DNA of 64,000 nucleotides from CBDATG01 sp965200145 (lineage in GTDB: Bacteria > Chloroflexota > Dehalococcoidia > Lucifugimonadales > Lucifugimonadaceae). This document shows, one piece after another, positions 53,521-62,292 of this stretch. Position numbers and translations under genes: made by a program. The first letter of the stretch is position 1, and each line of letters starts with the position of its first letter. The DNA lies in contig CBDATG010000003.1 of the NCBI GenBank assembly GCA_965200145.1, forward strand, positions 62,001-126,000. Direction: 5' to 3'. The notes beneath the pieces were generated by a model. It was not told where the DNA came from, made no database searches, and worked only from the letters and a program-made list of their open reading frames with translations.

Positions 53521-54765
53521 CTACCTCTTCCTGCACACGATCACCGTCTCGTGCCGGATTGTCGGAGAACTCGCGCCAGCAACATTGGTCGGTGAGTTTG
53601 AGTAAGGCATGCGTTTGTTGGGAATGTTTCGTTGGAACGTGCGCACGAACTCGAAGCCGTTCAATTCAAATAGCGCGATCGTTATCTCGTCCGTCGGAAT
53701 CGTGACTCCGCGAACCGTTCGATTACCGACCACATAGCACGCAATCCCGGACCGGCGGAGAACATCCGACACGTTCGCTATTGACTTGCTGTAGTCCAAG
53801 AAGAAACTCGCTACATCTGACGCGCGCTTGGTATCAGCAGACGCTATTCGTTCCAATGTTGAGTCAACGAGCTCAATCCCGAATGACACCGACACCGGTC
53901 GCCTCCGCCCTCCCATGAGATCTGAGTCCAGCGATTGCGCGTCAGCGAATCCTAACCACTGATTCGACAACCGCGAGAACTGACCATAAGCAACCGTCGT
54001 GTGAGAGTCGCCATACGGCGGCGATGTCACGATCAGGTCTGCTGTACGTGGCGCGACAATACTCTCCGGAATGCCATGCACCGTGTTGAAGGAGTGGACA
54101 CTCGTTGCGCCGAACGAATCATCAAGGAGCGTACCGAGCTCAATCATCGCTCGACGGTTGCGCGCCATCACCTGGACCATCACCGCTCGGGCATCCGGCT
54201 CAAACTTCGCCATCTGCTCAGCAGGCATCCTAACTAGCTTGAACTCCGATTTCTTCGTCCAGGAACTCTCTCGAATCGCCAGGCTGAAAGCAACGCGCGC
54301 GAAATCACGCAAGGATGGGCAACCTATCCCAGCCACGAAACTACGAATCGACTCCAGCTGTTCCACCACTTCACGGGAGAACCAGTAATCGCGGTTCAGT
54401 ATGCTCGGACTTACATGAACCTTCCCATTCGACGACGGCGCAAGCGCGTGACGCTCGAAGTCCGACAGTAGACCATCGATCGCCTCAATCGACAAGGGAG
54501 TCGTCTTCGCTCTGCTGATCAAGCGTGCCAACGGATTCAGGTCCGTTCCCATCGCGTCCATTCCCGCCAAGTTCGCCTCTAGCAGAGACGTCCCAGAACC
54601 GCAGTACGGATCAAACAGCAACCCACCATCGGTGCCGTACTCCGAGATCAGACGCTCCGCTACCTGAGGCACCATCTTGGCAGGATACGGATGAATCCCG
54701 TGAGTCAGCCCATCCGTTGACTCGGCGCGAAAATCCCAGCCAGTGTCTGCTACGCTTAACATCAT
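53521..54765 (-). CDS. Type II DNA methyltransferase, SPPY motif (likely m4C)
   Basis: The 414-residue methyltransferase has motif X/near-N-terminal GLTHGIHPYPAKMVPQ, motif I LLFDPYCGSGTSLLEA (residues 49-64), DAMGTDLNPLA (motif II) and the catalytic motif IV LIVTSPPYGDSH (SPPY 248-251). SPPY is typical of N4-cytosine methyltransferases, which are the partners of MvaI and BcnI. It protects the host from the endonuclease encoded directly downstream. No controller (C) protein gene is seen. The pair is on the strand opposite to the flanking RNase H genes, as an inserted cassette would be. A second ATG three bases in is an alternative start. Confidence 0.87.
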   Translation of the reverse strand: MMLSVADTGWDFRAESTDGLTHGIHPYPAKMVPQVAERLISEYGTDGGLLFDPYCGSGTSLLEANLAGMDAMGTDLNPLARLISRAKTTPLSIEAIDGLLSDFERHALAPSSNGKVHVSPSILNRDYWFSREVVEQLESIRSFVAGIGCPSLRDFARVAFSLAIRESSWTKKSEFKLVRMPAEQMAKFEPDARAVMVQVMARNRRAMIELGTLLDDSFGATSVHSFNTVHGIPESIVAPRTADLIVTSPPYGDSHTTVAYGQFSRLSNQWLGFADAQSLDSDLMGGRRRPVSVSFGIELVDSTLERIASADTKRASDVASFFLDYSKSIANVSDVLRRSGIACYVVGNRTVRGVTIPTDEITIALFELNGFEFVRTFQRNIPNKRMPYSNSPTNVAGASSPTIRHETVIVCRKR

Positions 54766-54911
54766 GTCAAAGATGGACGAGCCAAGGTGGAAGAAATTTG
54801 AATAACCTGCCTAGCACAGACAGCCTAGAGTCATCTTAAACCATCTAGAATCATTCGTTGCATCCGTGTCACTCGCATGGCCAAACCTATGATTAGGACA
54901 TCAATCCGCCA

Positions 54912-55952
54912 ATGAACTCATCCAGACCTATCTTGGTTTATACCGATGGCGGAGCGATCGGCAACCCCGGACCCGGCGGGTACGGCATCGTCATCCACGA
55001 CGGCGATGACATCGTCGAAAGGTCGCAAGGATACCGTCTCACAACCAACAATCGCATGGAGGTCATGGCAGTCCTGGCAGCACTGCACGCCACAGCGGAC
55101 GCGGGCTCCGCAAGGGAAACAATCGTGTACAGCGACTCAAGATACGTGGTCGATGCCATGGAGAAGGGTTGGGCTACGCGTTGGGAATCCCAAGGCTGGA
55201 AAACGAGAGGTGGACGGGCGAAGAACACCGACCTATGGGCGAATCTGCTGAAGCTGGTCGCTGACCGTAAGGTAGAGTTCCGATGGGTCAAAGGACACTC
55301 GGGGCACCCCGAAAACGAGCGATGCGACGAATTGGTGCAAGAAGCGAGCCGCTCGCCACGCGACAAACTGAAGATCGACCGCGGATTCGAAGACGGAAAC
55401 AGTGCCGCAGAATGGAACGGACCAGCCCTGTTCGGCACCAAGTCGGGACCAGACGCCGTTGAACAATCCGAAAGCCCACCCGATTTCAATCACCTTGGCT
55501 CAGACGGCAAAGCGAAGATGGTGGACGTGTCGCCGAAGTTCCCGACCGTTCGCCATGCCGTTGCCGCGTGCGACGTAATCATGTCGGCGCAGACACTAGC
55601 AGCCATCAAGTCAGAAACCTTCGGCAAGGGCGATGTATTAAGCGTTGCGCGCACCGCAGGGATCATGGCAGCTAAACGCACATCCGAACTGATCCCCATG
55701 TGCCACCAGATCCCGCTATCCCATGTCCAAGTCGACATCTCTGATCTCAGTGACGGAAGTGGATTGCGTATCGAAGCGTCTGCCCAAGCAGAAGCTAAGA
55801 CCGGTGTGGAGATGGAGGCGCTCACGGCCGCTAGCGTTGCCGCGTTGACCGTTTACGACATGTGCAAATCCGCCGAACGCGGCATTAAGGTCACTGAACT
55901 GAGGTTGATCAGCAAGAGCGGCGGCGTACACGGTGATTATTCAGCCGTGTAA
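54912..55952 (+). CDS. rnhA-moaC: RNase HI-MoaC fusion protein
   Basis: One frame of 346 residues encodes two complete enzymes. Residues 1-150 are RNase HI: Asp12 in YTDGGAIGNPGPGG, Glu50 in TTNNRMEVMAV, Asp75 in YSDSRYVV, His129 in VKGHSGHPENE and Asp139. After a linker of about 35 residues, residues about 192-346 are MoaC, the cyclic pyranopterin monophosphate synthase: KAKMVDVSPKFPTVRHAVA, GIMAAKRTSELIPMCHQIPL with Lys255, and TGVEMEALTAASVAALTVYD with Asp316, followed by MCKSAERG and SKSGGVHGDY. Both active sites are intact, so both RNA-DNA hybrid cleavage and Moco step 1b are expected. No stand-alone moaC is in the window. MoaA is encoded 3.8 kb upstream on the same strand. Confidence 0.9.
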   Translation: MNSSRPILVYTDGGAIGNPGPGGYGIVIHDGDDIVERSQGYRLTTNNRMEVMAVLAALHATADAGSARETIVYSDSRYVVDAMEKGWATRWESQGWKTRGGRAKNTDLWANLLKLVADRKVEFRWVKGHSGHPENERCDELVQEASRSPRDKLKIDRGFEDGNSAAEWNGPALFGTKSGPDAVEQSESPPDFNHLGSDGKAKMVDVSPKFPTVRHAVAACDVIMSAQTLAAIKSETFGKGDVLSVARTAGIMAAKRTSELIPMCHQIPLSHVQVDISDLSDGSGLRIEASAQAEAKTGVEMEALTAASVAALTVYDMCKSAERGIKVTELRLISKSGGVHGDYSAV

Positions 55953-56078
55953 CCGTTGATTGAGTCCCCCGTCGATGTTGACCGCCCGCTACTTGCCGCG
56001 TAACATGGAATCAGAGCGATTGAACACGCGACGCGGCTCACACCTTCGGCCGCGAAACGACTGTTGCGTTCAGCGCGT

Positions 56079-56155
56079 GGCGATGTAGCTCAGCAGGTTA
56101 GAGCGAGCGCTTCATAAGCGCTAGGTCACAAGTTCGAGTCTTGTCATCGCCACCA
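56079..56155 (+). tRNA. tRNA-Met (CAT)
   Basis: The acceptor stem GGCGATG pairs with CATCGCC; the D arm is GCTC-AGCAGGTTA-GAGC; the anticodon stem AGCGC/GCGCT encloses TTCATAA with anticodon CAT; the T arm is ACAAG-TTCGAGT-CTTGT. Discriminator A and an encoded CCA end it. The first pair is G-C, so it is not an initiator tRNA. A CAT anticodon could also belong to lysidine-modified tRNA-Ile2. Confidence 0.92.
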
Positions 56156-56279
56156 ACATCCAACCCGCAAAGTAACCTCAAGGCGTTCGGCGTCAAACTT
56201 GACTCGCGTCGAGTCGAAAGCCAAAGGTAGAATGAAACGCCAGTCGGAAGCGCGAGGTTAGCGTCAATCGCACTTCAAA

Positions 56280-56356
56280 GGGCGGTTAGCTCAGCTGGTT
56301 AGAGCGCATGCTTCACACGCATGAGGTCGGAGGTTCGAGTCCTCCATCGCCCACCA
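56280..56356 (+). tRNA. tRNA-Val (CAC)
   Basis: The acceptor stem GGGCGGT pairs with ATCGCCC (one G-T pair); the D arm is GCTC-AGCTGGTTA-GAGC; the anticodon stem CATGC/GCATG encloses TTCACAC with anticodon CAC; the T arm is GGAGG-TTCGAGT-CCTCC. Discriminator A and an encoded CCA follow. It lies 124 bases after the tRNA-Met gene. Confidence 0.93.
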
Positions 56357-56426
56357 TCACTTGATCACAGTTTCGCCAAGGGTCGCGGTAACACCGATGC
56401 TTTCTTGGCCTCACCGCGTCGGGCGT

Positions 56427-57581
56427 CTATCGAATCCTCCGACGGCTCGCGATCAATGCGATTCCCGCTAGGGCGGCTAGCGCGAAACCTGCCAACGCGC
56501 CGAACCGAGCTACCTCATAGCCGATCGACGCTGCTCCCGTGTTGGGCAAGGCCTCCGAGCCCTCTGTCCCGGCACTGGCAATCTCCGCATCGGTAAGCGC
56601 AATCGGCGCACCTCGCACTCCTACCGCTAATCGCGCTGGTAACTCTGAGACGCGGCCACACACCACGTATCCGCCATCGTCAGCACGCGTCAACTCCGTG
56701 CCAAGCACGGTGAGCGATGTCTCAACCTCATACGCCACCAAAGCCACATCAGCCAGTCTTGGCATCAATGCGCGCGGCATCGGGACACAAACAGTTGACG
56801 GTTCGGCCAGACGATAGCGCGAGGATGTTGCGCTTTCGTCCTCCAAGGCGGTTAACCCATAGAACCTTCCGCTCAGCGTATATCTGTGCTCTGTTTGCCC
56901 CGCGTTAGACGCGGCACCTTCGTCTGTCATGCGCAAGCCTAGCAATGTACGATCCTCGATTGCTCCCGGCGGTACTGTGACCCACCATCCATCGCCTCGG
57001 TAAGCCCCGCCCTCCGCGGGTGTTACCACAGAATAAGCTTGACCCAGTGCATCCAGAAACGTCTCGGGGATAATACCCGACGGGTTCACCGGTGCCGCAA
57101 CCTCAGCAGTTGACGACTCCCGATACGATGTCGGCTGCACTACCACTCGAAATATCGCCGTGCAGTCATCGGCATCGTCGCAAAGCGATTCATCGACTTT
57201 CGCCGTCACCGTGTAAACACCTGGCGTAGTGGGCGTCCGGAATGATCTGAGGCGCTCACTGCCATCCGACAATGTCCCATGTTCCGAGCTCCAAACGACC
57301 TCGATCTCAGATGTCAACGACGCGCCCTGGGAACCTATCAGGTCAACAGAAAGTCGGACATCGGCACCAGTCCCGACTGTCAACGACCTGGCGTTCGGCC
57401 GCACCTCCAACACGCGCACAACTGGCCCAGACGAATCTTCTGGCGCGGACTCTGAATCCTGTCCGTCCCCCTGATTCTCTGCACCTTCCGCTAACACATT
57501 CGCCGGCGCGGCAAACGTTATAACCGCGGCGAGCAACAACATCGCTGAGACAACCGCTAACAATTTGGTGTTTGCGAACAT
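56427..57581 (-). CDS. LPNTG-anchored surface protein
   Basis: The 384-residue exported protein has an N-terminal signal peptide (AVVSAMLLLAAVITFAAPAN). An acidic linker follows, then an Ig-like stretch around residues 55-140 (VGTGADVRLSVDLIGSQGAS ... TPTTPGVYTVTAKVDES). A second beta-rich domain begins with SGIIPETFLDALGQAYSVVT. The C terminus is a sorting signal: EALPNTGAASIGYEVARFGA, a hydrophobic helix and SRRRIR, i.e. LPxTG-type motif, membrane segment and basic tail. It should be attached by a sortase encoded elsewhere. No enzymatic motif is visible. The start is ATG 57581, after GGAGAAG; a GTG three bases earlier is an alternative. It ends near the two tRNA genes. Confidence 0.8.
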   Translation of the reverse strand: MFANTKLLAVVSAMLLLAAVITFAAPANVLAEGAENQGDGQDSESAPEDSSGPVVRVLEVRPNARSLTVGTGADVRLSVDLIGSQGASLTSEIEVVWSSEHGTLSDGSERLRSFRTPTTPGVYTVTAKVDESLCDDADDCTAIFRVVVQPTSYRESSTAEVAAPVNPSGIIPETFLDALGQAYSVVTPAEGGAYRGDGWWVTVPPGAIEDRTLLGLRMTDEGAASNAGQTEHRYTLSGRFYGLTALEDESATSSRYRLAEPSTVCVPMPRALMPRLADVALVAYEVETSLTVLGTELTRADDGGYVVCGRVSELPARLAVGVRGAPIALTDAEIASAGTEGSEALPNTGAASIGYEVARFGALAGFALAALAGIALIASRRRIR

Positions 57582-57676
57582 CACTTACTTCTCCAGTTAC
57601 CAGATCCCAGCATGCTGAGTCATCAATCTAACACGGTTTCACAGACCGGCCGCACTGGAAGCGAACTACGCTTGAT

Positions 57677-57695
57677 GTTTTCGTTCGTCGAAAAC
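57677..57695. terminator. Hairpin directly after the dgt stop
   Basis: GTTTTCG (57677-57683) pairs perfectly with CGAAAAC (57689-57695) over a five-base loop, beginning immediately after the dgt stop codon on the minus strand. A, T and C follow the stem, not a T run. Confidence 0.45.
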
Positions 57696-58790
57696 CTAAG
57701 CGACGATCGCATGTTCAATCGTGCCTTGAAACAGGTCCGCGTCAATGTCAGGGCGTAACTTGTGGACGGTCAACAGCGCATACCTGTCCGTCATCCCACA
57801 TACATAGTCCGCGGCAGCATACTCAGGCTCTAGAGAGAGAGAACGCATCCAGTTGGGAATCGCATGCGAGTGCGTTGCGTAGTGATCAAACAGTATCTCC
57901 ACGATCTCGGCGGCGCGTCGACCTTCGGTCGATGACGATGTTGGATGATACACCCGCTCAAACATGAACGACCTTAGCTCCGTGACAGCGGTAGATACTG
58001 TGTGTGACATCCTGATCCACGGCGTGGCCGTCGGCGCACTGTAGCCCGCGCAGTCGTATGAAGCCTGAATCACATCTGACACCATGGCGTCGATGCGCTG
58101 AGAGTGACGAGTACCAAGCGCGTCCGATACCGCTGGTGGGATATCCGCGTCTGTGATCATACCGACATTGAGCGCGTCGTTAATGTCATGCGCTAGGTAC
58201 GCGATGGCATCTGATATGCGTACCACTTGCGCCTCTAAGGACATATCCGCTACCGCATCTGCCGCTATGAACTTCCCCTCAGGTTTCGAGTGTCTACGTA
58301 CCGCTTCTAGCACTGCATCGGTGAGATTCAATCCCTCGCCGTGCTTCTCTAATACGCGCAAAGTCCTCACACCCTGCCTACTGTGATGAAAACCGTCCGC
58401 GAGTCTGCTGTCCAAGACGCGTTCGCCAATGTGTCCGAAAGGCGCGTGTCCTACATCATGAGCCAACGCCGCGGCCTCAACCAGGTCCTCGTTCAACCTC
58501 AACGCGCGAGCAATGGTCCTAGCAACTTGGGCAACCTGTTGGACATGTATCATCCGCGTCGCGAAATGGTCGCCCTGCGGATTTACGAACACCTGGCTCT
58601 TGTGTATCAGTCGACGATAGGCGTAGGAGTGAATCACCCGATCGCGGTCGCGCTGAAACTCGCCACGCAGAGGCGAAGGCGACTCTGGCCGCTCTCGCGT
58701 TACGTCCCCCGATTTTGTTGCATACGGAGACATCCGCGCCTCTGATTCGGCGACGGCATCGTGAATCCGCAAGCTAACGTCGTCACTCAT
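57696..58790 (-). CDS. dgt: dGTPase-like HD-domain triphosphohydrolase
   Basis: This cytosolic enzyme splits dNTPs (dGTP in the founding member) into deoxynucleoside and triphosphate, limiting nucleotide pools. The 364-residue protein has the family start RDRVIHSYAYRRLIHKSQVF and the HD metal site in THMIH-like RMIHVQQVAQVARTIARAL and LAHDVGHAPFGHIGERVLD. The VLEAVRRHSKPEG region and RISDAIAYLAHDINDAL (last Asp ligand) are also present. The length suits the short, non-E. coli class. The start overlaps the glmS stop (ATGA), so the two are translationally coupled. Confidence 0.93.
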   Translation of the reverse strand: MSDDVSLRIHDAVAESEARMSPYATKSGDVTRERPESPSPLRGEFQRDRDRVIHSYAYRRLIHKSQVFVNPQGDHFATRMIHVQQVAQVARTIARALRLNEDLVEAAALAHDVGHAPFGHIGERVLDSRLADGFHHSRQGVRTLRVLEKHGEGLNLTDAVLEAVRRHSKPEGKFIAADAVADMSLEAQVVRISDAIAYLAHDINDALNVGMITDADIPPAVSDALGTRHSQRIDAMVSDVIQASYDCAGYSAPTATPWIRMSHTVSTAVTELRSFMFERVYHPTSSSTEGRRAAEIVEILFDHYATHSHAIPNWMRSLSLEPEYAAADYVCGMTDRYALLTVHKLRPDIDADLFQGTIEHAIVA

Positions 58791-60676
58791 GCCACAGTCA
58801 CCGTCTTGGCAAGATTTCGCGGTCGGTCTGGATTAATCTCTCGCGCAAGCGCGCAGTGGTACGCAAGAAGCTGTAGTGGCGGCAACATCAACAACGGCTC
58901 CAACTGTATCGGAGCATCCGGCACCGACACCACACGGTCCGCGATAGCCACATGTTCTGTCGAAACCTCGCTCGCAATCGCAACCACCGTGCCACCGCGC
59001 GCCTTGACCTCGTTGATGCTCGACAGCATCTTGGTTCGTTGCAACGGATCCGCAGACACCAACGCGATCGTGGGTGTTACGTCATCTATCAGCGCGTTTA
59101 TCCCGTGTTTCATCTCCGCTGCTGAGCAACCCTCGGCATGAATGTATGCCACTTCCTTCAGCTTCAGCGCGCCTTCCAAAACGACGGGATATAAACCACC
59201 TCGACCGATGACTATCGTGCTGGTCGCGCTAGCGAACTCGTTGCGCGCCAGGTCCTCCATCAAGTCCGCTACGTTCAAGACGCTGTTCATAAGGCGCGGC
59301 AACAACGAAAGCGACTCCATCAGCTCGACTGATCTCGATGCATTGGGCACTGGGACCGATACGTGACCGCGCCGGTTCCGATCAAGGCTAACATTTGCAA
59401 GATGATGCGCAACCAGATAAGAGGTCAACAAACTGCTAACAACTGTTTTCGTTGCGGGAACCGCCGCCTCGGTTCCAGTGCCGATGTCCAATGCGATATC
59501 CGAAATCCGCGCCCCCTCACTATGAAGGTTAGCTGTCAACAACACCGTCGTCGCACCTCGGCTTCGCGCTTCTTCTAAAGCTAGCAACGTATCGAACGTC
59601 TCGCCGGACTGGGTCACTGCCACGACAAGCGTGTTCGGAGTGATCACCAACCCAGAATCCGACAGATCGCCCGCGTACGCCGGCCTCGCCGGAATGCCAG
59701 CAATGCTTTCAATCATGTTGGCAGCCGAAATCGCAACGAAGTAAGAACTGCCCATACCGATAACCAGCACGCGGTCGATATCGTCGCAATCGATACCGTA
59801 CGCGCTCAACTCCGGCACCTCTATCCTCAATGATGTGAAATCTACCCGACCGCGCAACGCTCCCTGCACAGCCGAGGGCTGGTCCACGATTTCTTTAAGC
59901 ATGAAGTGCTGGTAAGCACCCCTCACGGCCAATGAATGCCCGTTGAGAAATCGAGCGGGCTTATCTACAACCTCCGAACCATCCAGCGTCGTCAGCACTG
60001 GTGATTCGTCCCGACCGATCTGCACCGCCTCGCAGTGATCTATGTCGATGACCGACTTGACATCTGACGGCATCCCCGAAACGCTACTCGTTAGGTAATA
60101 GTCACCCTCCGATGATTGGCCAAGTATCAGGCTTCCCGCCCATCCCGTTCTGGCCCCGACCACCACGCTGGGCTCTTCCGTTGACAACGCGAGGATGACC
60201 GACAGACCATCAAGAGAAAGAGCGACTTCGCGCGTAGCTTCTAGCAACGAATCCCCCGATCCACATCTCAGCGCGATAAGATGTGCAATCGCCTCGGAAT
60301 CAGTCTCAGAAACGAACCGTATTCCGCGCGAGGTCAGGTCTGATCGGATTGCGCCGTAATTCTCAACGATGCCGTTATGGGCGATGACTATCTTGCCATC
60401 AAAACTCGTATGAGGGTGCGCGTTCGCCTCGGTAACCGAGCCGTGTGTTGCCCAGCGCGTGTGGGCTATCCCTGTACAACCTCCGGACAACTGACCATCC
60501 ACCCGAGACCGCAGGGTAGACACTCTGCCAACCGACTTGACGGTATGTATCTCGCCGTTCTGTTGTTGCACCGCTATGCCTGCGCTGTCATAACCGCGAT
60601 ACTCCAACGCGTCCAACGCCCCCAATAGCGCGGCGATCGCATCCCCACTACCGCTATATCCAACTACTCCGCACAT
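58787..60676 (-). CDS. glmS: Glutamine--fructose-6-phosphate aminotransferase (isomerizing)
   Basis: GlmS makes glucosamine-6-phosphate, the entry to peptidoglycan and other amino sugars. The 629-residue protein has the N-terminal glutaminase with Cys at residue 2 (MCGVVGYSGSGD), HTRWATHGSVTEANAHPHTS and IVIAHNGIVENY. It also has two SIS domains (LVIGMGSSYFVAISAANMIE, VAVTQSGETFDTLLALEEA, IVIGRGGLYPVVLEGALKLK). The C-terminal ending RPRNLAKTVTVA is the family hallmark. The gene is 89 bases downstream of plsC and overlaps dgt. No glmS ribozyme was recognised upstream. Confidence 0.96.
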   Translation of the reverse strand: MCGVVGYSGSGDAIAALLGALDALEYRGYDSAGIAVQQQNGEIHTVKSVGRVSTLRSRVDGQLSGGCTGIAHTRWATHGSVTEANAHPHTSFDGKIVIAHNGIVENYGAIRSDLTSRGIRFVSETDSEAIAHLIALRCGSGDSLLEATREVALSLDGLSVILALSTEEPSVVVGARTGWAGSLILGQSSEGDYYLTSSVSGMPSDVKSVIDIDHCEAVQIGRDESPVLTTLDGSEVVDKPARFLNGHSLAVRGAYQHFMLKEIVDQPSAVQGALRGRVDFTSLRIEVPELSAYGIDCDDIDRVLVIGMGSSYFVAISAANMIESIAGIPARPAYAGDLSDSGLVITPNTLVVAVTQSGETFDTLLALEEARSRGATTVLLTANLHSEGARISDIALDIGTGTEAAVPATKTVVSSLLTSYLVAHHLANVSLDRNRRGHVSVPVPNASRSVELMESLSLLPRLMNSVLNVADLMEDLARNEFASATSTIVIGRGGLYPVVLEGALKLKEVAYIHAEGCSAAEMKHGINALIDDVTPTIALVSADPLQRTKMLSSINEVKARGGTVVAIASEVSTEHVAIADRVVSVPDAPIQLEPLLMLPPLQLLAYHCALAREINPDRPRNLAKTVTVA

Positions 60677-60765
60677 AAATCAATACCGTGATTCTTCGGA
60701 ACGGTACACGATCCAGTTCCCGCTACGACGATCTGAAACATGCCGCGACATGTCCAACGCCGCCA

Positions 60766-61449
60766 TCAATCGCTCGCGTTCGTGAGTCTGAACTCCGCGA
60801 TGTCGCAGTCTGCATACGTGCCCCGAAAGTCCATCGGCAACTGCTTCGCGATACGGTACATGATCTCGTGCGTCGCGTTCCGTAGTTCCTGGCGGTCCCT
60901 CGGGTTCGCGTTCACCTTGAACGGCTGACCTACCGACATCACTATCTTCCCAGTGGGCACCACCGTGCGGAGAACGACCTGCATTCGCTCCGTACCGTGG
61001 ATCCCGATCGGCAACACTGGCGCGCCTGTCCAGGACGCTAACAGCGCAGCACCTATCTGACCACGCCTAAGGCCAAAATTATCGCGGCTCCGTGTGCCCT
61101 CAGGGAACATCATCACAGTTCGATCATGCTCTAACACCCTGCGCATGAACGACAACGCTCCGATGTCGGCCGAGTGACGTGTCACCGGATGGGCACCCCA
61201 ACCCCGAAGCAGAAAGCTGAAGAACCTGTTGCGGAAGAGCTCGCGCTTCGCCAACGCAATCGGCGCGCGCGGCAACGCTGTCGCAACCGTTGGCGGGTCC
61301 AAGTTCGATATGTGGTTACACACGACGATCAGCGGGCCGCTACGTGGGATTCGCTCTCGACCCGGCACCTGCACATTCGCGAACATCGCCAAAGTGCCCC
61401 GATACGCGTTGTTACAGATCGGGTAAAGCCACTGTCGCGGAATCGTCAT
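60766..61449 (-). CDS. plsC: 1-acyl-sn-glycerol-3-phosphate acyltransferase
   Basis: This enzyme adds the second acyl chain in phosphatidic-acid synthesis. The 227-residue protein has the catalytic H-x4-D in IVVCNHISNLDPPTVAT and the substrate-binding block MMFPEGTRSRDNFG, followed by APVLPIGIHGTERM. I place the start at ATG 61449, whose ATGA overlaps the cmk stop and which has GGAGAGGG upstream; the longer frame from 61461 lies wholly within cmk. The cmk-plsC order is common in bacteria. Confidence 0.93.
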   Translation of the reverse strand: MTIPRQWLYPICNNAYRGTLAMFANVQVPGRERIPRSGPLIVVCNHISNLDPPTVATALPRAPIALAKRELFRNRFFSFLLRGWGAHPVTRHSADIGALSFMRRVLEHDRTVMMFPEGTRSRDNFGLRRGQIGAALLASWTGAPVLPIGIHGTERMQVVLRTVVPTGKIVMSVGQPFKVNANPRDRQELRNATHEIMYRIAKQLPMDFRGTYADCDIAEFRLTNASD

Positions 61450-62153
61450 TTCCCTCTCCATACAGCCGACTGAGTCCCTGCATAGGTCTCAACAATGCTC
61501 TCGACGACCTCAACAACGCTCAAAGTGTCGGTATCGATCTGCAACGCATCCTCAGCCCGCATCAAAGGGGAGTGCGCCCTGCTCGAATCGTATTCATCCC
61601 GACGTTCAATCGATGCCAGTATCTCTTCGTACGAAACCGCCGCACCTCGGGCTTGTAGCTCGTTTGCTCGGCGTCTTGCTCTGGTAGATGCGCTAGCCTC
61701 CAGATACACCTTAAGCGGGGCATCTGGCATCACGACAGTGCCGATATCCCTGCCTGCCATCACTATCTCACCTTCGGTACCTATCTCGCGTTGTTTCGCC
61801 ACCAAGGCAACCCGTACATCTGCGACTGCACTGACGCGCGAAACAGATGCAGTTACTTCATCCGAGTACAGCTGGTCGACGACCGGTAAGCCGCAGATGA
61901 TCAGGTCGGACATGCCCCGCTCGGAATGTCGCAACCGAAAGTCAAGTGAAGAAGCTAACTCCCCCAGGTCAGTTCCATCCGATAGGTCAACCTTACGCCG
62001 TATAGCGAATTCTGTAACACAGCGATACATCATACCTGTATCCAGAAACCTGTATCCCCAACGAAGTGCTAGCAAGCGACCGACAGTCGACTTCCCCGAG
62101 GCTGACGGACCGTCAATCGCAACACGGCCAGGCTTTTCATCTGTCTTCCTCAT
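61446..62153 (-). CDS. cmk: Cytidylate kinase
   Basis: This kinase phosphorylates CMP and dCMP. The 235-residue protein has the P-loop VAIDGPSASGKSTVGRLLAL, the TGMMYRCVT substrate region, the AGRDIGTVVMPDA block of the CMP-binding domain and the lid ASASTRARRRANEL. The Arg and Asp of RRDEYDSSRAHSPLM are as in bacterial Cmk. The gene overlaps plsC by four bases. Confidence 0.95.
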   Translation of the reverse strand: MRKTDEKPGRVAIDGPSASGKSTVGRLLALRWGYRFLDTGMMYRCVTEFAIRRKVDLSDGTDLGELASSLDFRLRHSERGMSDLIICGLPVVDQLYSDEVTASVSRVSAVADVRVALVAKQREIGTEGEIVMAGRDIGTVVMPDAPLKVYLEASASTRARRRANELQARGAAVSYEEILASIERRDEYDSSRAHSPLMRAEDALQIDTDTLSVVEVVESIVETYAGTQSAVWRGK

Positions 62154-62292
62154 TGCCAGATCAGTTCCATCGTTAGACGCGCGGGAATCGCAACCTCGAC
62201 TCGTTCAATACCGCGCTCTCAACCGTGATTTGCATATCCCCGCTTCAGTACGATTTGATTGTAAGTAGACATCCTCCATCCGTCCTCAGTTC

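Noticed and set aside
60677..60765. Possible glmS ribozyme upstream of glmS
   Set aside because: The gap is only 89 bases and lacks the ribozyme core; glmS probably follows plsC in one transcript.
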